DNA of 64,000 nucleotides, taken from NCBI RefSeq assembly GCF_026241895.1, contig NZ_JAPJIV010000008.1:177451-241450 (forward strand). The letters are read 5' to 3'. Shown in pieces: positions 13,720-23,559 of this stretch. A program made the translations under genes and the position numbers. Numbering within the stretch: the stretch's first letter is position 1; each line of letters opens with the position of its first letter. This stretch comes from Pseudomonas sp. RIT-562. Its GTDB lineage: Bacteria; Pseudomonadota; Gammaproteobacteria; Pseudomonadales; Pseudomonadaceae. Under the pieces are notes generated by a model, which was not told the origin of the DNA, ran no database searches, and saw nothing but the letters and a program-made list of their open reading frames with translations.

Positions 13720-15365
13720 TGAGGCTGGTAACCGTAGGTCAAGCCCCCGAGCAGGTGCAGGCGCACCCGTTCGTTGAGCGGGTAGAACACCGGCTGGACC
13801 TGCGCCGTCCACTGCACGCTATGGGCAATGATCCAGCCCATGAGCCCAAGCGTAGAGCCGCTCTGTTGCTTGAGGTCGAGAAACAGCGGCTGCTCGGTGA
13901 CCTTGTTGGTCCAGAGCATCGGCACCGTCAGCACCACCAGCGCGTAGCCGACGAAGGCGGCCACGTAGAGCCTCGGTGGCACATAACACAGCGCCCGGGT
14001 GAAAAAGCCCAGGCACTTGAAGATGTGGGTGAAGGCGCCGAGCAGGGAAAACAGCAGGGCAATCATCGGCACAATCAGCGCTCGGTAGCTGTCACGGCCG
14101 ATCTGCGCCTTTTCGCCTCTGTCGCGGTAGTTTTGCGGGTCGACCAAGCGATCTTCGATCAGCTGCTTGGCATCGAAGCTGATGGTCGGCCGGTATACGG
14201 TTTGCTCGAAGGCGCTGGGCGACAGGTCGGGTTGCAAGGTGATCAAGTACGGCAAGTGCAACGCGTCACGCCACTTGTTCTGGATCGGCAGCTGCGCAAA
14301 AAACTGCCCGCGTGGCAAGCCCGGATCGATCCATCGGCCGACCGACTCTAACCCCGATGCATAGGCACTGCGGGCATCCATTTGTACACGTCGGGCGACG
14401 GCGCGATTGAAGCCCGCACGGTCGTTGGGGCGCCAATCGTCGGCCACCGCGATGCCCTTCTCGCGCAGCGACTGACGGACCGTGTTGGCATGGCGGTTCG
14501 GCACATTGTTGGGGGTCAGGCGGCGGTTGCGTTGCTTGAGGCTCTGCACGTAATCGTTCCAGGCCTGCTGCTGGTGTCGGGCGATGGAGGCCGCGCTGAT
14601 TGCCTCCAGGTAACGCTTGCTGCCCTGCTGGTACTGGCGATAGCTGTCATCCAGCTCGGCGAGGGAGTCCTGGTAGTGGCGATAATTAACCTCGGCATCG
14701 CCGCGCACGGTTTCGGCGAACAACTCGAAAAACGGCTGCGCCTGCGGCTTGATGCTCTCCGTCAGGTGATCCTTCGACAGCAGCATGATGGGAAGCGTCG
14801 CCAGCAGAGTCTTGCCCTCGGGGCGCTGCAAATCCTCGGTTGTGAGGTCCAGGCCAGTCAGGCCGAAATCGCGGTGCACCATCAAGTACGTCATCGGCAC
14901 GCCCAAGGCCGCGCGCGCACGCTCATCGGGCGTCGAGCGATCGACCAGATGATTGACCAGCGCCAACTGCGCAAAATAAGTAGTAGCCACGCAGCCGACA
15001 ATCACCAGGGCCGCCCAGATCGTCGTGCGAAGACGGCTCCAGCCCAGACGCAAACTCTTTTTCAGCACCGAACCCAATCCCAACAGGGCCACCGCCGTGC
15101 CGGCGATCAAGCGCCCGTAGACTTCGATGGACTCCACTTGATGCTGACTGGCCAGGCCGCCGACTACGTCCAGCAAGCGGGCGTTGAAGCCCATTTCGAC
15201 CATCAGGTACAGCAGCGTCAGGGTCAGCATCACCAGGACCAGCACACGTTCCTGGCGCCGTGGCAGGGGGTTCTTGTCTTCCCGTAGCCAGTGCAGCAAC
15301 GCACTGGCCAGCGAGCGGCGCCGCGCCCGGGGAGCAAATTGCTGGAGCGGTGTCAGGCTGGTCAC
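13716..15365 (-). CDS. multi-pass inner-membrane protein of unknown function
   Basis: This 549-residue protein has about three hydrophobic helices in its first 140 residues (VLVLVMLTLTLLYLMV, AGTAVALLGLGSV, IWAALVIVGCVATTYFA). A long polar middle (about 150-420) contains a Gln/Tyr-rich coiled section. Two to three further helices lie at about 425-520 (ALIVPMIALLFSLLGAF, LYVAAFVGYALVVLTVPML). The large central domain is probably periplasmic. Both ends overlap the neighbouring genes by 4 bp, so the three proteins are probably made together and may form a complex. No family name is recognised. Confidence 0.82.
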   Translation of the reverse strand: MTSLTPLQQFAPRARRRSLASALLHWLREDKNPLPRRQERVLVLVMLTLTLLYLMVEMGFNARLLDVVGGLASQHQVESIEVYGRLIAGTAVALLGLGSVLKKSLRLGWSRLRTTIWAALVIVGCVATTYFAQLALVNHLVDRSTPDERARAALGVPMTYLMVHRDFGLTGLDLTTEDLQRPEGKTLLATLPIMLLSKDHLTESIKPQAQPFFELFAETVRGDAEVNYRHYQDSLAELDDSYRQYQQGSKRYLEAISAASIARHQQQAWNDYVQSLKQRNRRLTPNNVPNRHANTVRQSLREKGIAVADDWRPNDRAGFNRAVARRVQMDARSAYASGLESVGRWIDPGLPRGQFFAQLPIQNKWRDALHLPYLITLQPDLSPSAFEQTVYRPTISFDAKQLIEDRLVDPQNYRDRGEKAQIGRDSYRALIVPMIALLFSLLGAFTHIFKCLGFFTRALCYVPPRLYVAAFVGYALVVLTVPMLWTNKVTEQPLFLDLKQQSGSTLGLMGWIIAHSVQWTAQVQPVFYPLNERVRLHLLGGLTYGYQPQ

Positions 15366-16174
15366 GACTCGGTCTCCACCCTGGAGATCAGGTTGATCTC
15401 TACTCGGCGCCTGGGTGGCGTAGTGGCCTGGGCATGTTTGACGACCGCGTCAGCCACCGGTTGCGGCAGCTGGGAAGGAATCGACACCTTGGCCGGCGGT
15501 TTCGGCGCAGGTTTGGGCGTCGGCGGCGCGGCAGGCGGAACGCGCGCAGGGGCCTCGGGAGTCGTTGCGGTATTGGGCACCGGCGCAGGCTTGGTGACCA
15601 CTGGCGGCTTGGGTGCCGGTGCGGTGGCAACCACCACCGGCCGGGCCTTGGCTAGGCCTTGCAGCAGCCCCGGCAGGTCGACCTTCATCGGCCCACGGAA
15701 ATTCTTATCCTTCGAGGAATAGGTCCAGGCTTCGGAGCGTCGGTCATTCATCTGCATGGCGACGAAACTCTTGCCGTCCTCACTACGTTGGAAGGCCAGC
15801 ATGTCGCCACAGCGACCCAGTCGATAAGGGCCCCAGACGGTCTTCCCGGAGATCACCACCAAGGCGGTTTGCGAGTCGCACTGGGCGGTGCGATAGCTCA
15901 TGACCACCGCCGTGTCGCCGTCCAGCTCCATGGTGGTTTCAACGGTGCTTTCACGCCAGTCGTCCGGCAGTTGCACCTGCATCTTGCGCTCATGCAGGCT
16001 CAAGTAGGCTTTGCCCGCCGGGGTTTCCATGTGACTGAAAGGCCCGGCCACCGAATTGAAACGACCGATCACCTGGTCGGCCTGCACCCCGAACGCGCTG
16101 CACAGCAGTACTAGCAACAAGCCGCGAGAAACTAGGCGGCCCACTGTTCGCAGGGTTCTGATGGGTCTCAACAT
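15362..16174 (-). CDS. exported protein with proline-rich tail, first gene of envelope operon
   Basis: The protein has 270 residues from ATG 16174 behind AAGGAAG. The 24 in-frame upstream residues are left out. A basic N-terminus and hydrophobic stretch (LLLVLLCSAFGVQA) form a signal peptide. Residues about 35-170 form a soluble domain with a Cys pair (AQCDSQ, GRCGDM). Residues about 180-245 are an Ala/Pro/Lys-rich linker of the kind that spans periplasm, and the C-terminus is basic (PPRRRVEINLISRVETES). It may bridge the inner membrane protein and cell-wall components. The function is unknown. Confidence 0.82.
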   Translation of the reverse strand: MLRPIRTLRTVGRLVSRGLLLVLLCSAFGVQADQVIGRFNSVAGPFSHMETPAGKAYLSLHERKMQVQLPDDWRESTVETTMELDGDTAVVMSYRTAQCDSQTALVVISGKTVWGPYRLGRCGDMLAFQRSEDGKSFVAMQMNDRRSEAWTYSSKDKNFRGPMKVDLPGLLQGLAKARPVVVATAPAPKPPVVTKPAPVPNTATTPEAPARVPPAAPPTPKPAPKPPAKVSIPSQLPQPVADAVVKHAQATTPPRRRVEINLISRVETES

Positions 16175-16353
16175 GGTCTTCCTTAACCGGGTATCTGGGC
16201 GAGCCGACATTTCGCTGCGCGCCCGGATGCTAGCATAAAGCCACAAATTCGCGAAAACCCAGCTTACCCGGTGGACGGCCCAGAGTCCTAGTGTGAGTGC
16301 CCTTGTGTGAGCTCATCTACTCCCAGCGGAACGCTTGCGACGGGGCGATTGCA

Positions 16354-17577
16354 TCACCACAACGCGATGTCATAGGTCAGGTACAGCCGCCAGTTATCGC
16401 GATCGCTGGCGTACGTGGAGCGGTAAGTTGCCTTGCGCACTTCCATCCCCACACCTTTGAACGCGCTGTCCTGGATGACATAACGCAGGTTGGTGTCCGA
16501 CTCCCATTCACGGGCTTCGCGGCCCCGGTAATCGCCGTTCTCGCCCTTGTAGTAGCGGGTCATGAAACTCAAGCCCGGAAGCACAGCGGCGAAGTCATAG
16601 TCGTAGCGCAGCATCCAGGTTTGCTCACCGGCCTGGATGAACTTTCCTACACCGGCATTGCTGAATGAGTAGACCGTCGAGACGCTGGTGTACGGTAACG
16701 CGGTGTCACCGGTGACCTTTTGGTAGCCCACGCCAATCGATTGAGCGCCCACCTTGTAGGTAAACAGACCGCTGAACATGTCGGCATCGACCACACCGTT
16801 GCGTGCCTCGCCCGCATCGTTGCTGATGAAGTAACGGAGGTCGCTGGTCAGGCTGCCACTGCCCACTGGCAGCTTGTGCACCAGGCCGACGAACTGCTGG
16901 CGATAGAACTCGCGCATTTCGCCGTAGTACCAGGTGCCACTGAGGTTTGGCGTGAATTTGTAGCTCGCACCGGCAAAATCGAAATCCGTGCCTTTATCAC
17001 CCGTGTAACCCTGGGGATAAATATCGACACTGTCCGTCGAGTTGCGCTGCTTGAATTTATCCAGGTGCCCGGCATGCAGATACAGATCGCGCAGGCCGGT
17101 GTATTCAACCTGTGTGCCACGAAAGGTTTGTGGCAGCAAACGGCCGTCGTTGTAGACGAGCACCGGAATCTTCGGCTGCAAGTTGCCGGTTTTCACCAAC
17201 GCATCGCCGATGCGCATCTTCGCCGTCACGCCCAGGCTGGAAAATCCGTCCGCCGCATGCCCGTCATCGTGCACCGGCAACAGACCGGTACCGGCATGGG
17301 TCGGGCTCGAGTCGAGTTTGAGGCCGGCCAGGCCCAGCGCGTCCAGGCCAAAGCCCACCACGCCCTCGGTGAAGCCTGATTGCAGGTTGAGCAGAAAGCC
17401 CTGGGCCCATTCCCGACGGTCGTTGCCACCGTCACGGTAGTCATCGTTGAAGTAGTAATTGCGCAGGGACAGTTTCCCTTGTGCATCCTCCACAAATCCC
17501 TGGGCCAGCAGCTGCGGTGACCAGCTCGTCAGTAGTGCGACGGGCACAATTGCGCCTCTCGTGAACAGCTCACGCAT
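16354..17577 (-). CDS. OprD-family outer-membrane porin
   Basis: The protein has 407 residues from the second ATG (17577), which has GAGG nine bases upstream; the ATG six bases earlier is too close to it. After a signal peptide (LLTSWSPQLLAQG) come the OprD hallmarks: FVEDAQGKLSLRNYYFNDDYRDG, EWAQGFLLNLQSGFTEG, VGFGLDALGLAGLKLDSS, and the C-terminal barrel strand ending in LYLTYDIALW. OprD-type channels take up amino acids, peptides, aromatic or carboxylic acids in Pseudomonas. The divergent LysR gene and the following transporter and hydrolase suggest it admits the substrate of that cluster. Confidence 0.93.
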   Translation of the reverse strand: MRELFTRGAIVPVALLTSWSPQLLAQGFVEDAQGKLSLRNYYFNDDYRDGGNDRREWAQGFLLNLQSGFTEGVVGFGLDALGLAGLKLDSSPTHAGTGLLPVHDDGHAADGFSSLGVTAKMRIGDALVKTGNLQPKIPVLVYNDGRLLPQTFRGTQVEYTGLRDLYLHAGHLDKFKQRNSTDSVDIYPQGYTGDKGTDFDFAGASYKFTPNLSGTWYYGEMREFYRQQFVGLVHKLPVGSGSLTSDLRYFISNDAGEARNGVVDADMFSGLFTYKVGAQSIGVGYQKVTGDTALPYTSVSTVYSFSNAGVGKFIQAGEQTWMLRYDYDFAAVLPGLSFMTRYYKGENGDYRGREAREWESDTNLRYVIQDSAFKGVGMEVRKATYRSTYASDRDNWRLYLTYDIALW

Positions 17578-17804
17578 AACCATTTCCTCGGTGCCGTATT
17601 GTCGATTTTATGGGCAGTAGCAAAGGTCCCGCGAACGGGATATGTGTCGATAATCTTGTGGTGTCGCGCTGGACTCAGCGGCGCATTGGGGCGGACACTA
17701 ACGACTCATCCGCACCTGCACAACGTTATGCGAGAAGCGCATCAGGCTATGCGCAAGCTCGAAATTCGCTACCTGGCGCCGGTTAAAACCAAGGGGATCC
17801 CTGC

Positions 17805-18710
17805 GTGAATCTCAAGCAGCTCGAAGCCTTCAAGGCCATCATGTCCACCGGCTCGACCATCGGTGCCGCGACGCGGATGGGCTTGTCCCAATCGGCGGTC
17901 AGTCGCCTGCTGACCCAGCTGGAAGAGACCTTGGGGTTTGCCTTGTTCCTGCGCAAAAAGGGTCGTTTGATGGCCACCCCCGAGGCCGAGGAGTTGCTGG
18001 CAGAAGTGGCCGGGCTGGTGGATGGCATGCAGCGCATTCATCGGTTGGCCGACGAACTTCGGGTCGGGCATTCTCGCAAGAGCCTGCTCAAGGTCGGCGT
18101 GCCAACCAGCATGACTCAGGAGCTGCTGCCGAAGATTGTTGCCGAGTTCCTGAAGGGGCACGAAGACATCGTGGTCGAGCTGCTGACCGGCTCCTACGAC
18201 ATGATCGAACGGGCAGTGCTTGATCGTTCGGCAGATCTTGGATTCGTCCGCCTGCCTACCGAGCTGGCGGATTTTGACATCGAGCCTGTACTGGAAACCG
18301 AAGGCGTGTGCGTAATGCCGGCAGACCACCCGTTGACCCGTCACGCAGTGGTCGAGGTCCAGCATTTACGCGACGTGCCATTGGTCATGCTGGGCCGCCA
18401 ACGGGCGTTGCGTGCAGAGCTCAACCAGGTATTCCGCGCGGTCAACCTGACGCCCCAGGTACGAATCGAAGTGCACTCCGTCGGGGCCGCATGCAGCTTC
18501 GTCGCCGAAGGCCTGGGGGTATCGATCGTCAACGGGCTGCTGGCCAGTCACTTCGCCCATTTGCCGATCGTCACCCGACCGTTTCGCCCTGCCCTGCCCT
18601 ACGCGTTCGGGCTGGCCTTCCGTCGCGACGAGCCACGCTCGAGCGTTGTCAGCGCCTTCGCGGAACACCTCAAGCAGCGCCTGAGCGAGTCATCTGTCGC
18701 TGGCAAATAG
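17805..18710 (+). CDS. LysR-family transcriptional regulator
   Basis: This 301-residue protein begins at GTG 17805. The winged helix-turn-helix occupies residues 1-60 (LKQLEAFKAIMSTGSTIGAATRMGLSQ and VSRLLTQLEETLG). The effector domain follows at about 90-295. It is transcribed away from the OprD gene and toward the YfcC-type transporter (137 bp downstream). LysR proteins usually control the neighbouring divergent gene, so it probably regulates oprD and the carrier-hydrolase pair in response to their substrate. The ligand cannot be told from the sequence. Confidence 0.93.
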   Translation: MNLKQLEAFKAIMSTGSTIGAATRMGLSQSAVSRLLTQLEETLGFALFLRKKGRLMATPEAEELLAEVAGLVDGMQRIHRLADELRVGHSRKSLLKVGVPTSMTQELLPKIVAEFLKGHEDIVVELLTGSYDMIERAVLDRSADLGFVRLPTELADFDIEPVLETEGVCVMPADHPLTRHAVVEVQHLRDVPLVMLGRQRALRAELNQVFRAVNLTPQVRIEVHSVGAACSFVAEGLGVSIVNGLLASHFAHLPIVTRPFRPALPYAFGLAFRRDEPRSSVVSAFAEHLKQRLSESSVAGK

Positions 18711-18846
18711 TGACAAAACGCATAGCCCAACCCGCTCCACGCATAAGATTGTGGGCCTCTGATCTTTGGCCTAGTGTCCGCCTCACCAACAGCCGACACC
18801 AACAAAAATAACCGCGAGGGCGTCCCTGCCAGCCAGGGCAAGAATC

Positions 18847-20295
18847 ATGAGCGAACCACAAATCACCATTACCCAGCCGACCACCGCCGCCACGAAAGTG
18901 GCCAGCGGTCATGCCGGCCAGCGCAAACCCATCAACCCGGCAATCATCCTCCTGAGCATCGTGTTGCTGGCGGTCGCCTTCACCTATGTCGTCAACTCCG
19001 GGACCTTCCAGCGCCAGAACGCACTGGTGGTGCCGGGCTCCTACCAGGTGATGGAGAAGAGCCACTCGCTGACTCAGTTGTTCTCCGTCGAACCGCGCAA
19101 AGCTAACGACAGCGTGGCCCGGCCGGTTTCGCTGGTCGAGGGCTTCATGGCAATCCCGCAGGGCATCGAAAAGCGTGCAGCGCTGATTTTCATGGTGCTG
19201 TTCATCGGCGGCATGTTCGGTGTGCTGAACAAGGCCGGCGTGATCGACGCCGGGCTCGAGCGCTTGCTTGGAATGACCCGGGGCAACATCTACGTGCTGG
19301 TACCGATGCTGATGCTGGTGTTCTCGGCTGGCAGTACCTTCATGGGGTTGGCCAAGGAATTTATCCTGATCGTGCCGCTGATGGTCGCGATGGCGAACCG
19401 GCTCGGCCTGTCGAACCTGATCGGGCTGGCGATCGTCTGCATCTCGGTGAAGATCGGTTACCTGGCCTCCATCACCAACCCTGTAGCGCTCTCGGTCGCC
19501 CAGCCGATGGTCGGTCTGCCGATCTTTAGTGGTATGAGCATGCGGATCGCTGCCTATGCCTTGTTCCTCAGCGTCGGCATCGCGTTCGTGTTGTGGAGCA
19601 TCCACAAGCAGGGCTTCGACGCCAGTGCGAAGATCAGCTTCGAACATAAACCGCTGCCGATGCGACATCTGCTGAACCTGCTGGTGTTGGGCAGCGGCAT
19701 CGCCTTCATGGTCTTTGCCTCCACCCGCTGGAGTTGGAAATACCACGAACTGTCGGCGTTCTGTCTGGCACTGAGCATCGCCTTTGCAGCAATCGCCGGG
19801 ATGGGCGCGAGTGCCACGGCCAGCGCGTTCGTCGATGGCATGAAGAAGGTGTTAATTGCCGGTGTGCTGATCGGCCTGGCAACTGCGGTTGAAATCATTC
19901 TCACCACCGGCCAGGTGCTGGACACCATCGTCAATGGCCTGGCGAGTGTCGTGAGTGATCATGGCCCGGTCATCTCGGCCTATGCCATGTTCTTCTCGCA
20001 ACTGGGGCTGGATGTATTGATCCCTTCAACGTCCGGCCAGGCTGCGGTGACCATGCCGATTTTCGGCCCTCTCGGCCAGCTCTCCGGTGTCAGTCCGCAA
20101 ACTACGGTGTATGCGTTCCTGCTGGGCAATGGCCTGACCAATATGATCACCCCGACCTCCAGTGGCCTGCTGGTTTTGCTGGCCACCGCGCAAGTCGGCT
20201 GGGGCCAATGGGCGCGCTACATCCTGCCGCTGTTCCTCATCTACATGGCGCTGGCGATGGTGCTCCTGGCCATCGCGGTGACCACCGGTTACTGA
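18847..20295 (+). CDS. YfcC/DcuC-family membrane carrier
   Basis: This 482-residue protein has about 12 transmembrane helices. Family landmarks include NPAIILLSIVLLAVAFTYVV near the N-terminus, VEGFMAIPQGIEKRAALIFMVLFIGGMFGVL and the LLGNGLTNMITPTSSGLLVLLA segment near the C-terminus. This matches the YfcC branch of the DcuC/C4-dicarboxylate carrier superfamily, which moves organic acids or amino acids across the inner membrane. It is followed after 57 bp by the CocE-type hydrolase gene, so the two are probably co-transcribed and the transporter imports the hydrolase's substrate or product. Confidence 0.85.
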   Translation: MSEPQITITQPTTAATKVASGHAGQRKPINPAIILLSIVLLAVAFTYVVNSGTFQRQNALVVPGSYQVMEKSHSLTQLFSVEPRKANDSVARPVSLVEGFMAIPQGIEKRAALIFMVLFIGGMFGVLNKAGVIDAGLERLLGMTRGNIYVLVPMLMLVFSAGSTFMGLAKEFILIVPLMVAMANRLGLSNLIGLAIVCISVKIGYLASITNPVALSVAQPMVGLPIFSGMSMRIAAYALFLSVGIAFVLWSIHKQGFDASAKISFEHKPLPMRHLLNLLVLGSGIAFMVFASTRWSWKYHELSAFCLALSIAFAAIAGMGASATASAFVDGMKKVLIAGVLIGLATAVEIILTTGQVLDTIVNGLASVVSDHGPVISAYAMFFSQLGLDVLIPSTSGQAAVTMPIFGPLGQLSGVSPQTTVYAFLLGNGLTNMITPTSSGLLVLLATAQVGWGQWARYILPLFLIYMALAMVLLAIAVTTGY

Positions 20296-20352
20296 CTGTG
20301 CAACGGCGCTTGCGGGGATGCCCGCAGGCGCCAGCGTCGACAAGGTTCTGAT

Positions 20353-22215
20353 ATGAATTCTCTTTCTGAAAACGCCCTCCCGGCCATGCACATCCTGCGC
20401 GACCAGCCAGTCCCCATGCGCGATGGCGTACATCTGGCCACCGACATCTATCTGCCGATAAACGCTGCAGGGCCATTGCCGGTGGTCATCGAACGCACAC
20501 CCTATGACAAGCGCAAACCCTCGCGCTCGGAGAAGCAGCTCGACGGCCAGCACATTTCCCGCGAAGCCATGGCGGCACGGTTTACCGAGCAGGGGTTCGT
20601 GGCGATCTTTCAGGATTGTCGCGGGCGCTACGCCTCCGAAGGGGTGTTCACCAAGTACACGGCAGAAGGCGAAGACGGTTTCGACACACTCGCCTGGATC
20701 ATCAAGCAACCCTGGTGCAACGGAAAAATAGGCAGCATGGGGTTGTCCTATGCGGCCCACACGCAGTTGGCGATGGCCTGCCTGCATCCGCCCGGGCTGA
20801 GCAGCATGGTCCTGGACTCGGGTGGTTTTTCCAACGCCTTTCAGTGCGGCATCCGCCAGGGTGGTGCGTTCGAACTCAAGCAGGCCACCTGGGCCTGGCG
20901 CCAAGCCAAGGAGAGCCCGGCCGCGCTGGCTGATCCGCTGGTCCGCGAAGCGCTGGAGCAGGAAGATATCCATCAATGGTTCTCGCAGATGCCGTGGCAG
21001 CCGGGCCGTTCGCCTATCCGCCATGTGCCGGAATACGAAGCGTATCTGCTCGAACAATGGGCCCAGGGCAGTTTCAGTGATTATTGGCGCAAGCCGGGGA
21101 TTTATGCCGAGGGTCATTACGCTGAGTTGCCGGATATTCCAGTGCTGTTCATGTCCAGTTGGTATGACGCCTATGTCAGTTCGACGCTCGCCAACTACAG
21201 CGCCTTCAAACGCAGCAACAGCGCACCGCAGCACCTGATCATGGGGCCCTGGCTGCACGGCGATCGAAACATCAGTCACAGCGGCGATGTGGAGTTCGGT
21301 GAGGCGGCAAACTTCGACGGGCAAGTGGCCGAGGACTGGCTGAGCTGCCGGCTGCAATGGTTCGAGCGCTCGCTCAAAGGCACTTCACAGGTAGCGCCGG
21401 AATCGGCGCCGGTGAAGGTATTCCTGATGGGCGGCGGCGCTGGTACTGCTGATGCTAACGGCCGCCTGCAACATGGCGGACGCTGGCTGCACAGTCAGCA
21501 ATGGCCGCTGCCTGGCAGCGAGGAGATAAGCCTGTATCTGCACCACGACCGACTCTTGAAGCTCGAGCGCCCGAGCGTGCGCGACGCAACACTGAGTTAT
21601 CGCAGCGATCCTGACAACCCTGTCCCCACCGTCGGCGGCGCGCTCACTTCGGGCGCGCCGGTGTTTGTCGGTGGCGCTTTTGATCAGCGCGAACGGCCGG
21701 ATTTTTTCGGCACCCGTGGTGATAATCGACCCCTGGCAGAACGGCCGGACGTGCTGAGTTTTCAAACCCTGCCATTGACCGATGACCTGATTGTCGCAGG
21801 CCCTCTGCTAATAGAATTGTGGATCGAAAGCGACGCGCTCGACACGGACTTCACCGCCAAACTGGTAGACGTCTATCCGCCAAGCGCCGACTACCCGCAG
21901 GGCTACGCGATGAACATCACCGACGGTATTCGCCGCTGCCGTTATCGTGACTCGTGGGAAACCCCGCACCCTCTGACACCGGGGGAACGGGTCAAGGTGG
22001 TCATCGAGCCGTTCGCGACTTGCAACCTGTTCAAGCGCGGGCACCGGTTGCGACTGGACATTGCCAGCAGCAACTTCCCGCATTTCGACGTCAACCCTAA
22101 TAGCGGCGAACCTGAAGGCCAGGCCCGTCACAAGCGGATAGCCACCAACACAGTGCATATGCATGAGGGTTTCGCCTCGCGTCTGGTGCTGTCGGTAATC
22201 CCGGCGGGAGTGTAG
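20353..22215 (+). CDS. CocE/NonD-family (peptidase S15) hydrolase
   Basis: This 620-residue protein is typical for the family. The alpha/beta hydrolase domain starts with VPMRDGVHLATDIYLP and includes the DCRGRYASEG segment and the nucleophile elbow GSMGLSYAAH (Ser 132). A C-terminal jelly-roll domain starts near residue 430 (PLTDDLIVAGPLLIELWIESDA). It has no signal peptide, so it is probably cytoplasmic. Such enzymes cleave acyl esters or X-Pro-type amides. Together with the OprD porin, the LysR regulator and the YfcC-type carrier it suggests uptake and hydrolysis of one substrate class. The substrate itself is unknown. Confidence 0.9.
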   Translation: MNSLSENALPAMHILRDQPVPMRDGVHLATDIYLPINAAGPLPVVIERTPYDKRKPSRSEKQLDGQHISREAMAARFTEQGFVAIFQDCRGRYASEGVFTKYTAEGEDGFDTLAWIIKQPWCNGKIGSMGLSYAAHTQLAMACLHPPGLSSMVLDSGGFSNAFQCGIRQGGAFELKQATWAWRQAKESPAALADPLVREALEQEDIHQWFSQMPWQPGRSPIRHVPEYEAYLLEQWAQGSFSDYWRKPGIYAEGHYAELPDIPVLFMSSWYDAYVSSTLANYSAFKRSNSAPQHLIMGPWLHGDRNISHSGDVEFGEAANFDGQVAEDWLSCRLQWFERSLKGTSQVAPESAPVKVFLMGGGAGTADANGRLQHGGRWLHSQQWPLPGSEEISLYLHHDRLLKLERPSVRDATLSYRSDPDNPVPTVGGALTSGAPVFVGGAFDQRERPDFFGTRGDNRPLAERPDVLSFQTLPLTDDLIVAGPLLIELWIESDALDTDFTAKLVDVYPPSADYPQGYAMNITDGIRRCRYRDSWETPHPLTPGERVKVVIEPFATCNLFKRGHRLRLDIASSNFPHFDVNPNSGEPEGQARHKRIATNTVHMHEGFASRLVLSVIPAGV

Positions 22216-22259
22216 GGAGAAAAGCGACACAGGGGAGCTGTAAAAAGAGAACACCCATT

Positions 22260-22280
22260 AGCCCGCCCCGTGCGGGCTTT
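22260..22280 (+). terminator. terminator after the CocE-type gene
   Basis: AGCCCGC (22260-22266) pairs with GCGGGCT (22272-22278) and is followed by a short T stretch. It lies 45 bp after the hydrolase stop. Confidence 0.7.
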
Positions 22281-22356
22281 GCTGCATCCGGGGTTTGAGT
22301 CTGATACTCAGGCTATAAGAAAAAATGCTGAGTAAGCATTGAGCCTCGCCAGCGTT

Positions 22357-23559
22357 CTACCCAAAAGTCCGCGCAAAAGGCACCGCGGCTCTCTCAATCG
22401 CCTGCACCACATGCGGCGCACGCTCCCGATGCTGCGGATACCGCCCAAGCACGCCTTCCACCGAAGCAAGTAGCCGCTCGATCCGCTCTCTTGGTCGTTC
22501 GACTTCGCAAACTAGCGCAAATTCCAACAGTCCTTGGCGTGAAGCAAACATAGATTTGTTGCCCGCCAAATCCAGCGCCAACACGTCTTCAGGGATATAC
22601 GCGGTCGTATTGACGATGTCATACGCAGGTGCCAGCCGGGCGTCCCGCTGAGTTGGGTCAGAATAGAGCAAGCCAAAGTTCTTCAAGTGCGCATCACCAT
22701 TACCGACGATACAGCTCAAAGCGACGATGTCGAACAGCTGCCCAAGGGAAGGTCCTACGTTCGCGGTCGGGCAAAACAAGCGGATTGCCTTCGCGACTGC
22801 TGCATAGCTCTTACTGTATTTCTTATCAGCCGACAGCCCCATCAGCGAAGCCATATCCTCGAACCCAATCGGATTGAGCTGCGAATCCCGATCAAATCGG
22901 CGCATTACAAATAGCCTGGCGTTATCGGAGAGATAAAACGGTGGAACCGTGATACCTGCGTCTTTGGCGATCGACATGCAAAGAAATTCGTTGATCGCCA
23001 GACCTGGGAACTCATCCCTACCACTCTTGATGATCAAGTCGGCAGTTTTTGAAGTCACTCGCGGCAATCCAGCCTCCTGCTTTTCAGGGACCAGCACTTT
23101 GGGCTGAACCCCCGAAATACCCGCACGCAGGACATACCGATCCAGCAGGTCAGCAAAAATGTCCGCAGTACCGTCCCATGTCAGGATCTCTTCCAGCTTT
23201 TCCCCGGTAAATTTCTGCTCGCCAAGCAATGCATCCAAAGCTTGCGACTGCACTCTGACTCGGCCTATCGGCGAACTGCTGCCCGACAATGCGAGCAGCA
23301 ACATCGGATCTAGATTTACCGTCTTCGCCAGTCTATTGCGCAAGTACTCAAGGACGAACCCTTCCGGCAAGTTCATCTGGAAAACAGGATGAAGGTCTCG
23401 CCGACGAAACTCCTCGGCGCGTACGGGCATCGACAGGCTGATCGCCGCGCCAGGTTGCGCTTGCTCGTCATAGCGGAAGATGAAGTCTGCGGCGCTGGTC
23501 AAAATACGGCCGCTGTTACCTTCCGGCGTGCTGACACTGAGTGAGGCCAAGCTCTTCAA
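22357..23559 (-). CDS. hipA: HipA-type serine/threonine kinase toxin
   Basis: This 400-residue protein matches HipA in length and motifs: an N-terminal HipA_N-like region with GRILTSAADFIFRYDE, a glycine-rich GISGVQPKV loop (148-155), the catalytic loop GNGDAHLKNF (Asp 289) and the metal-binding YDIVNT (Asp 314). In E. coli HipA phosphorylates glutamyl-tRNA synthetase and promotes persistence. The same activity here is inferred. The start overlaps the hipB stop as ATGA, giving the standard antitoxin-first order. The active-site residues look intact. Confidence 0.92.
   Translation of the reverse strand: MKSLASLSVSTPEGNSGRILTSAADFIFRYDEQAQPGAAISLSMPVRAEEFRRRDLHPVFQMNLPEGFVLEYLRNRLAKTVNLDPMLLLALSGSSSPIGRVRVQSQALDALLGEQKFTGEKLEEILTWDGTADIFADLLDRYVLRAGISGVQPKVLVPEKQEAGLPRVTSKTADLIIKSGRDEFPGLAINEFLCMSIAKDAGITVPPFYLSDNARLFVMRRFDRDSQLNPIGFEDMASLMGLSADKKYSKSYAAVAKAIRLFCPTANVGPSLGQLFDIVALSCIVGNGDAHLKNFGLLYSDPTQRDARLAPAYDIVNTTAYIPEDVLALDLAGNKSMFASRQGLLEFALVCEVERPRERIERLLASVEGVLGRYPQHRERAPHVVQAIERAAVPFARTFG

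Noticed and set aside
12643..13722. 359-residue open frame spanning the island right end
   Set aside because: It crosses attR and the terminator and is antisense to the lipoprotein gene. No domain is seen.
18670..19746. 358-residue minus-strand open frame
   Set aside because: It is His/Gln/Asp-rich and antisense to the LysR and YfcC-type genes.
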